From Fen-1467 sp035519475 (GTDB lineage Bacteria; Verrucomicrobiota; Verrucomicrobiia; Opitutales; Opitutaceae): a stretch of DNA of 9,390 nucleotides. The notes beneath the pieces were generated by a model that worked only from the letters and a program-made list of their open reading frames with translations, did no database searches and was not told where the DNA came from. The DNA lies in the NCBI GenBank assembly GCA_035519475.1, contig DATIWI010000095.1, forward strand, positions 1 to 9,390, written 5' to 3'. Shown one piece after another: positions 1 through 6,428 of the stretch. Position 1 is the first letter of the stretch; the number at the start of each line of letters is the position of its first letter. A program made the translations under genes and the position numbers.

Positions 1-244
1 CGCTCACGTTCGGAATCTGCCGCGCCCGCACCGTGATCTCCACCCCCTCCTGCTGCCTGATCCGCTCCCGCGCCGCCCGAATCGCAAAGTTGTTCGCCAA
101 GGCATACCCGATTGCCGCCTTCAAATCCACCGTGGCCGGCAGCGCCGGCTCCGATGTGGGCGCGGCGCCGAGGCGGCCGGCACCGAGAACCACGGTCGCG
201 AGACCGGCGGCGATGGAAGCGATGAGACGCGGGGCAAGCTTCAT
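1..244 (-). CDS. TolC-family outer membrane efflux protein, N-terminal part (cut by window edge)
   Basis: This is the first 81 codons of a gene that runs off the left edge. The ATG at 244-242 lies three bases after the stop of the RND transporter gene, so the two are almost certainly cotranscribed and probably translationally coupled; no clear Shine-Dalgarno is seen. The protein begins with a signal-peptide-like stretch (Lys near the start, a hydrophobic core at about residues 7-22, small residues around 23-28). The next segment, about residues 40-68 (DLKAAIGYALANNFAIRAAR, then ERIRQQ), matches the first helix of TolC-type outer-membrane factors, which usually read like 'L..AI..AL.NN..I..AR'. 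Such proteins form the trimeric outer-membrane duct of a tripartite pump, and the adaptor and RND genes just upstream fit that role. Most of the protein is outside the window, so the subfamily cannot be given. Confidence 0.8.
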   Translation of the reverse strand, partial: MKLAPRLIASIAAGLATVVLGAGRLGAAPTSEPALPATVDLKAAIGYALANNFAIRAARERIRQQEGVEITVRARQIPNVS

Positions 245-247
245 GGT

Positions 248-3200
248 CTATTTGCCGGCAAGCTGCGGTTCGGTGAGGGTGGCGGCGCCGGCTTCCACGA
301 TCTTCTCGGCCGCCCGCTGCCGGGCGTGATCGCGGGCGAGCAGCACGTAGATGGCGGGGACCATGAAGAGCGTGAACACTGTCCCGATCGACATGCCGCC
401 CACGAGCACCAGACCGATGGAATTGCGCGCGGCCGCTCCCGGCCCGCTGACGAGCGTGAGCGGAAAGTGGCCGGCCACCGTCGCGGCACTCGTCATCAAA
501 ATCGGGCGCAGCCGCGTCATCGCCGCCTGGTGCACCGCCCGGATCTTCTCGACGCCCTGCTCCTGCAGCTGGTTGGCAAACTGCACGATCAGGATGCCGT
601 TCTTGGCGATGAGGCCGACGAGCGTGACCAGGCCGACCTGGGCGTAGATGTTCATCGTCGTCGTCCATCCCCGCGTGAAGAACGGAATGTTCGGGTTGGG
701 CATCTTGAGAAAGGTGAAAACGAGTGCGCCAAAGAGCGCCAGCGGCACCGAGCCGGCGAGGATGATGAGCGGATCGGAGAAACTGTTGAACTGCGCAGCG
801 AGCACCAGGAAGATCAGGACGACGGCCAGGGCGAAGGCCGGCAGGAACTTGTTGCCCTCCGTGCGGAGCTGGCGCGACTCGCCGGTGTAGTCGATGAGGT
901 ACCCCTTCGGAAGGATCTTCGCCGCCTCATCCTCGATGAAACGCAGCGCCTGATCGAGCGGCAGCACGGACACGCCGGAGAGCGTCACGGCGTTGAGCTG
1001 CTGGAAACGGTTGAGCGACCGGGGAACCGTGGAGTCCTTGATGGTGGCGATGGTGCTGAGGGGCACGAGCTGGCCGTTCGGACCGGTGATGTAGATGTTC
1101 TGCAACTGGTCAGGATTGAGGCGATCGATGCGCTTGATCTGCGGGATGACCTTGTAGCTGCGGCCGGAGATGTTGAAGCGGTTGACGAAATTGCCGCCCA
1201 CCGCGGAGGCGATGTCCGCGCCCACCTGCGTCAGGTTGAGTCCGAGCGCGGCGGCCTTGTCGCGATCGATCTCGATCTCGGACTGCGGCTGATCGATCTT
1301 CACGTCGATCTGCGGCGGAAAATAGAATTTGCCGCTGGCCGCGGCGGCCTGCTGGATTTTTTGCGCAAATGCCAGGATCTCCGACGTGTCGGCGGTGGAG
1401 GCGAGCACGACCTCGACGGGAAACGAGCCGCCCCCGGGCAGCGCGGGCGGAAGCACCGGGAAGAGCTGGATGCCGGGGATGGCCTGGAGCTTGCGCTGCA
1501 TTTCGGGCAAGATCTGGAAGATCTTCCGCTTCCGCTCCCCCCAAGGTTTCACCACCATCCCCCCAAAGCCGCCGCTGGGAGTGGTGATCTGAAACGTGAA
1601 GGCGGTCTCCGGCTCGCTCATGAAAGCCCGGTTGGCGGCCGCCGCAAACTTGCTTGTCTGGTCAAGCGTGGCGTTGGCCGAGGCATTGAGGATGCCGAAG
1701 ATGACTCCCTGGTCTTCGGTCGGCGCCAGCTCCTTGGGCGAGAACAGGAACAGGGGCAGCGTCAGCAGGCCGAGCACCATCCACGCGGCGTAGACGTAGC
1801 CCCGCGCGCCGAGGGTGATCTCGAGGACCCGCCCGTACGCGGCCTTGAGGCGCTCGAACTGCCGGCTGATGTGCCCCGAAAAACCCCGCTCCTCCGCCTC
1901 GCGCCGAAGCAGATAGGCCGACATCACCGGCGAAAGCGTCAGGGCGACGATGCCGGAGATCGTCACCGCCCCGGCGAGCGTCAGGGCAAACTCCCGGAAC
2001 AGCGAGCCCGTGAGGCCGCCTTGCAGGCCGATGGGCAGGTAAACCGCCGCCAGCGTGATCGTCATCGCGATAATCGGCCCCACCAGTTCTCGCGCGCTGA
2101 TCAGGGCCGCCTGCATGGGCCGCAGACCCTCGCGCAGGTGCCGCTCGACGTTTTCGACCACGACGATGGCGTCGTCGACCACCAGTCCGACCGAGAGCAC
2201 GATCGCCAGCAGCGTGAGCAGATTGATCGTGAACCCGAAGACCTGCATCAGGAACACGCCGCCGATGAGCGAAACCGGAATGGCCACCACCGGAATCAGC
2301 ACGGAACGGAACGAGCCGAGGAAGAGGAAGATCACCACCACCACGATCATCAGGGTATCCATCAGCGTGTGCGTCACGTCGTGGATGGCGTCGCGGATGT
2401 ACGCGGTGGCGTCATAGGCGACCCGCCCCTGCAGGCCCGTGGGCAGGTTCTTCTGGATCGAGTCCATCTCCGCGCGAATTTGCGCCACGACGTCGAGCGA
2501 GTTGGCGTTGGGCAGCGGCCAGATCCCCATGAAGACGGCCGTCTCGCCCGAGAAGCGCACCTCGGTGTCGTAGTCTTCCGCGCCCAGCACGATGTCGGCG
2601 ATGTCTTCCAGCCGGACGATGGCGCCGTTTTGCTCGCGGATGACCAGCTTCTGGAATTCCTCGACGGACCGCAGGTCGGTGTTGGCCGTGAGGTTGACCT
2701 GGATCAGCGAGCCCTTGGTCTGGCCGACCGCCGCGAGGTAGTTGTTGGCGGCGAGCGCCGCCCGCACCTGCGCGGGGCTGATGTTGAGCGCCGCCATGCG
2801 CGCCGGCTTGAGCCAGATCCGCATCGCGAACGTGCGCGCGCCGAGGATGTCCGCCCGCTGGACCCCCGGCACGGCGCTCAGGCGCGGCTGGACGACGCGC
2901 ACCAGGTAGTCGGTGATTTCGTTCTGCCGCAAAACTTCGGAGGTGAAACTGAGGTAGGCGGCGGCGAACTGGCTGTCGGCCGTCTGCACGCTGATCGCCG
3001 GCAGTTCGGCCTCGGGCGGCAGGTCGTTGCGCACCTGATTGACGCGGGAGTTGATTTCGGCCAGCGCCTTGATCGGGTCGTAGTTGAGCTTGAGGCGGAC
3101 GGTGATGAGCGAGAGTCCCTGCGAGCTTTGCGATTGGATGTAGTCGATGCCGTCCGTGGCGGCGATCGCGCGCTCGAGCGGCGTGGTCACAAAGCCACGC

Positions 3201-3382
3201 ACGAGATCGGCGCTCGCGCCGATGTACACGGTGGTGACGGTGACCGTGGCGTTGTCACTGCGCGGATACTGGCGGATGTTCAGGGTCTTGACGGCCTGCA
3301 AGCCCGCGATGATGATTACCAGGTTGACCACGATGGCCAGGACGGGCCGGCGGAGAAAGATGTCAGTCAGGGTGGATTTCAC
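248..3382 (-). CDS. RND-family (HAE1-type) multidrug efflux transporter, inner-membrane subunit
   Basis: The product is 1,044 aa, the usual length for AcrB/MexB-type proton-driven exporters. It has the standard layout: TM1 at about residues 13-33, a large periplasmic loop, a TM cluster at about 340-490, TM7 near 532-550, a second periplasmic loop, and a final TM cluster from about 848 to 1014. The proton-relay residues are present: adjacent Asp403-Asp404 in 'GLVVDDAIVVVENV' (AcrB D407/D408) and Lys927 in 'GLIAKNGILIV' (AcrB K940). An intact relay suggests a working pump. The start is GTG at 3382-3380, chosen because 'MKSTLTDIFLRRPVLAIVVN' is the usual N-terminus of the family; the upstream frame stays open but offers no better start. 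The bases before GTG are pyrimidine-rich with no Shine-Dalgarno. A loop of about 16 residues (895-910) between TM9 and TM10 is longer than in AcrB. The substrate cannot be told from sequence. Confidence 0.95.
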   Translation of the reverse strand: MKSTLTDIFLRRPVLAIVVNLVIIIAGLQAVKTLNIRQYPRSDNATVTVTTVYIGASADLVRGFVTTPLERAIAATDGIDYIQSQSSQGLSLITVRLKLNYDPIKALAEINSRVNQVRNDLPPEAELPAISVQTADSQFAAAYLSFTSEVLRQNEITDYLVRVVQPRLSAVPGVQRADILGARTFAMRIWLKPARMAALNISPAQVRAALAANNYLAAVGQTKGSLIQVNLTANTDLRSVEEFQKLVIREQNGAIVRLEDIADIVLGAEDYDTEVRFSGETAVFMGIWPLPNANSLDVVAQIRAEMDSIQKNLPTGLQGRVAYDATAYIRDAIHDVTHTLMDTLMIVVVVIFLFLGSFRSVLIPVVAIPVSLIGGVFLMQVFGFTINLLTLLAIVLSVGLVVDDAIVVVENVERHLREGLRPMQAALISARELVGPIIAMTITLAAVYLPIGLQGGLTGSLFREFALTLAGAVTISGIVALTLSPVMSAYLLRREAEERGFSGHISRQFERLKAAYGRVLEITLGARGYVYAAWMVLGLLTLPLFLFSPKELAPTEDQGVIFGILNASANATLDQTSKFAAAANRAFMSEPETAFTFQITTPSGGFGGMVVKPWGERKRKIFQILPEMQRKLQAIPGIQLFPVLPPALPGGGSFPVEVVLASTADTSEILAFAQKIQQAAAASGKFYFPPQIDVKIDQPQSEIEIDRDKAAALGLNLTQVGADIASAVGGNFVNRFNISGRSYKVIPQIKRIDRLNPDQLQNIYITGPNGQLVPLSTIATIKDSTVPRSLNRFQQLNAVTLSGVSVLPLDQALRFIEDEAAKILPKGYLIDYTGESRQLRTEGNKFLPAFALAVVLIFLVLAAQFNSFSDPLIILAGSVPLALFGALVFTFLKMPNPNIPFFTRGWTTTMNIYAQVGLVTLVGLIAKNGILIVQFANQLQEQGVEKIRAVHQAAMTRLRPILMTSAATVAGHFPLTLVSGPGAAARNSIGLVLVGGMSIGTVFTLFMVPAIYVLLARDHARQRAAEKIVEAGAATLTEPQLAGK

Positions 3383-3445
3383 GGAGAAAGAGGAGCGGGA
3401 GGTTGCGGTGATCGTGGCGACGGGTTCGGAGCAGGTGTCTTCCCG

Positions 3446-3461
3446 CCAGCCATCGGGCTGG
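3446..3461. repeat. Inverted repeat in the adaptor-RND intergenic gap
   Basis: The arms CCAGCC and GGCTGG are perfect (6 bp) and flank a 4-base loop ATCG. The repeat lies in the 101-base gap between the adaptor stop and the RND start. On the minus-strand transcript it would fold as a small hairpin about 60 bases before the GTG start. No T-run follows, so it is unlikely to be an intrinsic terminator. A role in mRNA stability or in setting subunit ratios is only a guess. Confidence 0.45.
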
Positions 3462-3462
3462 A

Positions 3463-3476
3463 GCCGTCCGGACGGC
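3463..3476. repeat. 14-bp perfect palindrome after the adaptor gene
   Basis: GCCGTCCGGACGGC reads the same on both strands. It starts 8 bases after the adaptor stop and is separated by a single base from the inverted repeat at 3446-3461. In RNA it could form a short hairpin. Perfect short palindromes are not rare at this GC content, so a function is uncertain. Confidence 0.4.
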
Positions 3477-3483
3477 GCGGCGC

Positions 3484-4614
3484 TCAGCTGTCAGCGGGAT
3501 GCGGCGCGAGCTGGGCGTTGGGCGCCAGGCTGTTGTTCACGGTCACGGCGATGCCGTTGCGCAGTTTGAAGACCCCGGACGTCACCACGGTTTCGCCGGC
3601 CTTCAGACCCGAGGTGACGGCGACAAAATCGCCGCGGCGCGTCCCCAAGCGCACGAGCTGCTGGCGCAGGACCTCGGTCGCCTGGCCGCCCTGATCATCC
3701 TTCTTCGGTTCGACGACGAACACCGAATTGCCGTACGGCGCGTAGAGCACGGCCGTGGCGGGTATGACCAGAACCTGGTCAGTGCTGGGCAGCACCACGC
3801 TGACGTTCGCGAACATGCCCGGATGGAGATGCTCGCTCGAATTGGCGAGCGTGGCCTGCACGCGCACGTTGCGCGTCGCGCTGTCCACGTCGGGGTTGAT
3901 CGCCGTGATCCGTCCCTCGATCACCGTGCCGGGCACCGCGTCACTCGTCACGCGCACGACCAGGTCGCGCGCCAGCTGCGACAGGCGCTGCTGCGGCAGC
4001 AGGAAGTTCACGTAGATCGGATCCAGCGACTGGAGGGAGACAATGGCATCGCCCGACTTCAATGACTGGCCGAGGTTCACGAGGCGGATGCCCAGGCGCC
4101 CGTCAAAGGGGGCGCGGATTGTTTTCTTGGCGATCGTGGCCCGGATGTTGTCGGCCTGCGCCGCCGCCTGCTTGGACTGCGCGTCGGCGGCATCGAGTTC
4201 GGACTGGGCGATCGTGGACTGTGTCCGGAGTTCGCGGGCTCGCTCCAGGTTGATTCTCGCGAGGGCGGCGCTGGCTTCCGCCGAGCGCAGCTGGGCCTCC
4301 TCCGTGGAGGTGTCCTGCCGGACGAGCAGATCGCCCGCCTTGACGACACTGCCGGGCTCAAAGGCGATCTGGACGATCTTGCCGTCGAGTTCCGCGGCGA
4401 CGGTCACGCCCTGCACAGCGGTGAGCGAGCCGATCGCATCGATTGTCGGCGCCCAGGCTTCCTCGGTGACCGTCGCCGTCGTGACCGGCTCGGGTGGTGG
4501 CTTCATGCCAGCGCCGGCGGCGAACATGGTTTGGAATTGCAGTCCCTTGATGCCACCGAGCACGCCGACGAGGACGACGAGCCCGATGATGGTGATGGCG
4601 AGTTTCTTGAACAT
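3484..4614 (-). CDS. Periplasmic adaptor (membrane fusion) subunit of RND efflux pump
   Basis: The product is 376 aa, normal for AcrA/MexA-type adaptors that join the inner-membrane pump to the outer-membrane duct. The N-terminus has one hydrophobic segment (about residues 6-21) with no lipobox cysteine, so it is probably a TM anchor rather than a lipoprotein. It is followed by a Pro-rich stretch, the first lipoyl half (about 66-100, 'GVTVAAELDGKIVQIAFEPG'), an alpha-helical hairpin rich in Ala and charged residues (about 102-163), the second lipoyl half ('TIRAPFDGRLGIRLVNLGQ', about 165-183), and beta-barrel and membrane-proximal domains. The motif 'HPGMFANVSVVLP' (264-276) is typical of the family. 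Translation starts at ATG 4614-4612. The gene lies 50 bases after marR and 101 bases before the RND gene, in the usual order for these operons. Confidence 0.93.
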   Translation of the reverse strand: MFKKLAITIIGLVVLVGVLGGIKGLQFQTMFAAGAGMKPPPEPVTTATVTEEAWAPTIDAIGSLTAVQGVTVAAELDGKIVQIAFEPGSVVKAGDLLVRQDTSTEEAQLRSAEASAALARINLERARELRTQSTIAQSELDAADAQSKQAAAQADNIRATIAKKTIRAPFDGRLGIRLVNLGQSLKSGDAIVSLQSLDPIYVNFLLPQQRLSQLARDLVVRVTSDAVPGTVIEGRITAINPDVDSATRNVRVQATLANSSEHLHPGMFANVSVVLPSTDQVLVIPATAVLYAPYGNSVFVVEPKKDDQGGQATEVLRQQLVRLGTRRGDFVAVTSGLKAGETVVTSGVFKLRNGIAVTVNNSLAPNAQLAPHPADS

Positions 4615-4664
4615 GGTAGCAGGTGGTGCGGAGACGAGGTTCAGGGGCGAGCAGGGGCCAGAAG

Positions 4665-5246
4665 TCAGGGGACGGATTCAGCCGGCACGGGCCGGGCGGA
4701 GATCTTCGTGGCCTGCTCGATGATTTTGTTCAGCAGGCGCACGAGCGTCTGGCGTTCCGATTCAGTGAGCATGCCGGTCAGCGCGGCCATGAGTTGAAAA
4801 TGCCCCGGCAGGAGATTGCGCAGGAATCGGGTCGCCTTGGAGGTGAGGACCACCGACATCGTGCGGCGGTCCGCCGGGTCGGGCACCCGCTTCACCAACC
4901 CGTCGCGCTCGAGCGTATCGATGAGGCCGGTCATGGTCGCCCGAGTGACACCGGCGGCGTCCGCAAGTTCGGCGGGGGTTCGCGGCGCGGGCAGACCGCT
5001 GCCATTGCCGCCCGGACCGGCTTCGTGGTCGTGCGCCCCATGCCACAGCAGCATCAAGACACCGAACCGCCCCGGGGAAACATCGTGCCGGGCCAGGTTT
5101 CGCTCGGCCAGGCCGAAGACCTCGTCGCCCGCCCGCAGCAGGTGGAGAAAGACCGCGGTCGCCGAGGGATCGAGATCGGGAAACTGCTTCGCCGCGTCCA
5201 GGAGGCATTCGTAACGCGGCAGGTCTTTCAGCATCAGAAATGGCAT
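4665..5246 (-). CDS. MarR-family transcriptional regulator, likely repressor of the efflux operon
   Basis: The product is 193 aa. A winged helix-turn-helix is clear: 'FGVLMLLWHG' (61-70), recognition region 'TPAELADAAGVTRATMTGLI' (90-109), then 'LERDGLVKRVPDPADRRTMS' (112-131) with the DxRR-type wing typical of MarR proteins, and long helices at both ends for dimerisation. Between the second and third helices is an extra loop rich in His and Gly (about 69-89, His69, His72, His74), longer than in MarR itself. The start at ATG 5246-5244 is chosen because GGAG lies five bases upstream and the N-terminus then has MarR length; the frame stays open further up to 5435 without family similarity. It is first in the operon, 50 bases ahead of the adaptor. 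By family rule it probably represses itself and the pump and is released by a ligand; the ligand is unknown. Confidence 0.9.
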   Translation of the reverse strand: MPFLMLKDLPRYECLLDAAKQFPDLDPSATAVFLHLLRAGDEVFGLAERNLARHDVSPGRFGVLMLLWHGAHDHEAGPGGNGSGLPAPRTPAELADAAGVTRATMTGLIDTLERDGLVKRVPDPADRRTMSVVLTSKATRFLRNLLPGHFQLMAALTGMLTESERQTLVRLLNKIIEQATKISARPVPAESVP

Positions 5247-5251
5247 GGTGG

Positions 5252-5255
5252 CTCC
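5252..5255 (-). promoter_or_regulatory. Shine-Dalgarno that fixes the marR start
   Basis: The minus strand reads GGAG followed by five bases and then ATG at 5246-5244. This favours that start over upstream in-frame codons. Confidence 0.6.
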
Positions 5256-5274
5256 GGAAATAAGGGGGCAGACC

Positions 5275-5288
5275 GTAAGGCTCCTAAC
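5275..5288. promoter_or_regulatory. Candidate MarR operator upstream of marR
   Basis: GTAAGG-CT-CCTAAC is an imperfect inverted repeat with five of six arm positions paired. It is centred about 35 bases before the marR start, in the only AT-richer part of this intergenic region. MarR proteins commonly bind short dyads overlapping their own promoter, and the position fits autorepression. A TTGTCG at 5299-5294 on the minus strand could be a -35 element, but no good -10 follows, so the promoter itself is not resolved. This is inferred from position and symmetry only. Confidence 0.35.
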
Positions 5289-5299
5289 TAATCCGACAA

Positions 5300-5311
5300 G
5301 TCCGCGCGGAC
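5300..5311. repeat. 12-bp perfect palindrome next to the candidate operator
   Basis: GTCCGCGCGGAC is perfectly symmetric and lies 11 bases beyond the candidate MarR operator. It could be a second binding site or a chance GC palindrome. Confidence 0.25.
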
Positions 5312-5401
5312 GATTTCCGCCCCTCCGCCGCCAGACAGTAGGCGGCCTTATCGATTCGGGCTCGCACCAGAAGCGGATCCCGCAAGGCAGCTGCAGAACC
5401 G

Positions 5402-5413
5402 CGCCGATCGGCG
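5402..5413. repeat. 12-bp perfect palindrome in the divergent intergenic region
   Basis: CGCCGATCGGCG is perfectly symmetric and lies about 85 bases before the plus-strand gene at 5499. It may be a regulator site for that gene, but chance is a reasonable explanation at this GC content. No convincing sigma70 promoter could be read in 5312-5498 on either strand. Confidence 0.25.
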
Positions 5414-5498
5414 GACGCGGGCTTTTCCCGCCCACGGCGTTGCGTGATTCGCGTTGTCTCGTTTGGTTCGGCGGAAGCGATCAAATTCCCCGCGAGCC

Positions 5499-6149
5499 AT
5501 GCCCGAACCCACCGATCGAAAGCCGCGGCCTCGGCTGTTGCCGTGGACAACCTGGCTGGCGGTTGGCGTCCTCGGTGCGGCCGCCATCGCCGTCGTCCGC
5601 TGGGTGCATCCGTTTCTCGCGATCAGCCGGCCGGTGTCTGCCGACGTCCTGGTGGTCGAGGGCTGGGTGCCCGATTACGTGCTGGTCGCCGCCGCGCGCG
5701 AGTTCCGCGAGGGCCCTTACCGCCGCGTGCTCGTCTCCGGCCTGGCGGATCACGCCGGACCGGCGGGCGCCAGCGGGCGATCCTACGTTCAAGGGGCGGC
5801 GGAGCGGCTCGGGACCCTTGGGATCGACCGCGCGCAGATCGTCGCCTGTCCGGGGCCGGGGGCGGAGTGGAACCGGACATCCAAATCGGTCCGCGTCGTC
5901 CGCGATCGCCTGCGTGCGCTCGGCCTCACTCCCAAGGGAATCAATGTCGTGACGCTGGGACCGCACGCCCGACAGACCCTCCTGGCCTACCGCCGCCTGA
6001 TCGACCCGACGATTCCGGTGGGTGTCATTTCCATCCCCAAGGACGACTACGATCCTGCGCAATGGTGGACCTCCCGCGCCGGCCGCAAGAAAGTCATCAA
6101 GGATTTTGCCGGCTGGATCCGCGAATTCCTGTTCGGCCTTCGGTCCTGA
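5499..6149 (+). CDS. Membrane-anchored protein resembling the DUF218 (YdcF/SanA/ElyC) family
   Basis: The product is 216 aa, starting at ATG 5499 and ending at TGA 6147-6149. The N-terminus is basic and Pro-rich (residues 1-13), followed by one hydrophobic segment (about 14-42) that looks like an uncleaved membrane anchor. The rest is soluble. 'SADVLVVEGWVPDYVLVAAA' (47-66), 'YRRVLVSG' (74-81), 'NRTSKSVRVVRDRL' (125-138) and 'INVVTLGPHARQT' (148-160) follow the order of the DUF218 fold: a first strand with an acidic residue, then 'vlvsG', then the T/S-containing helix before a second strand. The family includes E. coli SanA and ElyC, linked to cell-envelope integrity, but its reaction is not well defined and no activity is claimed here. 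The upstream Shine-Dalgarno is weak (GCGAG). The gene is divergent from the efflux operon and stands alone; a functional link is possible but unsupported. Confidence 0.65.
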   Translation: MPEPTDRKPRPRLLPWTTWLAVGVLGAAAIAVVRWVHPFLAISRPVSADVLVVEGWVPDYVLVAAAREFREGPYRRVLVSGLADHAGPAGASGRSYVQGAAERLGTLGIDRAQIVACPGPGAEWNRTSKSVRVVRDRLRALGLTPKGINVVTLGPHARQTLLAYRRLIDPTIPVGVISIPKDDYDPAQWWTSRAGRKKVIKDFAGWIREFLFGLRS

Positions 6150-6158
6150 TCCCGCGAA

Positions 6159-6172
6159 GCCGGTCCACCGGC
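6159..6172. repeat. Short hairpin just after the DUF218-like gene
   Basis: GCCGGT-CC-ACCGGC has perfect 6-bp arms and starts 10 bases after the stop codon at 6149. The position suits a transcription end, but only a C/T-rich stretch follows rather than a T-run, so it is at best a weak terminator. Confidence 0.3.
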
Positions 6173-6245
6173 CGCGGTTCGCTCCCCTCCATCCCCGCCC
6201 TCGCCCGCCTGCCGCCGCCCGGCGTCCGCCCCGGTTACAGTGATG

Positions 6246-6268
6246 CATGTCAACGAATAGTTGACATG
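6246..6268. repeat. Perfect 9-bp inverted repeat in a GC-rich gap
   Basis: The arms CATGTCAAC and GTTGACATG are perfectly complementary and flank the 5-base spacer GAATA. The element is distinctly AT-richer than the surrounding sequence. It lies about 100 bases beyond the DUF218-like stop and 160 bases beyond the tkt stop. Its form, 9-5-9, suits either a dimeric DNA-binding protein site or a hairpin usable from both directions as a transcription end, though no T-run follows. Which of these applies cannot be told here. Confidence 0.6.
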
Positions 6269-6428
6269 TTGGGCGGCCGGATTCGCGGCGGGCGCGCGGG
6301 CGGCAAACCAGGCGCGGCGGGCGGCCGGAGCGCAGCGTTGCGCCCTGCCCGCGCGGGCGGCAGCGCCGCGGGTACCGCGCAGATCGCCCTCCTGGGCCAC
6401 GCGGGGTTCTGCCGGCGGCCCTAGCCCG

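Larger units (their letters stand above)
6150..6428. other. Convergent intergenic region, no credible gene
   Basis: These 279 bases lie between the 3' ends of the plus-strand DUF218-like gene and the minus-strand tkt. The sequence is very GC-rich with several short GC palindromes, for example GCCCGCGCGGGC at 6347-6358 and CGCGG-GTA-CCGCG near 6368-6380. Open frames crossing it are extensions of antisense frames and show no protein-like composition. The one AT-richer element is the inverted repeat at 6246-6268. No T-rich intrinsic terminator was found for either gene. Confidence 0.6.

Noticed and set aside
326..3694. A 1,122-codon open frame on the plus strand opposite the RND and adaptor genes
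   Set aside because: It is antisense to two well-supported genes and its product is overloaded with Arg, Asp, Glu, His and Gly, as expected for a shadow frame in GC-rich DNA. It matches no family I recognise.
5247..5435. An N-terminal extension of the MarR protein upstream to 5435
   Set aside because: The frame is open but has no MarR similarity, and the ATG at 5246 has a well-placed GGAG and gives normal family length.
6347..6380. GC palindromes such as GCCCGCGCGGGC as a possible tkt terminator
   Set aside because: No T-run follows on either strand, and such palindromes are expected by chance at this GC content, so they are not called as terminators.
5444..6424. A 326-codon plus-strand frame covering the DUF218-like gene and the gap after it
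   Set aside because: It is out of frame with the recognisable protein and its product is Arg/Gly/Pro-rich without domain features, so it is a shadow extended by lack of stops in GC-rich sequence.
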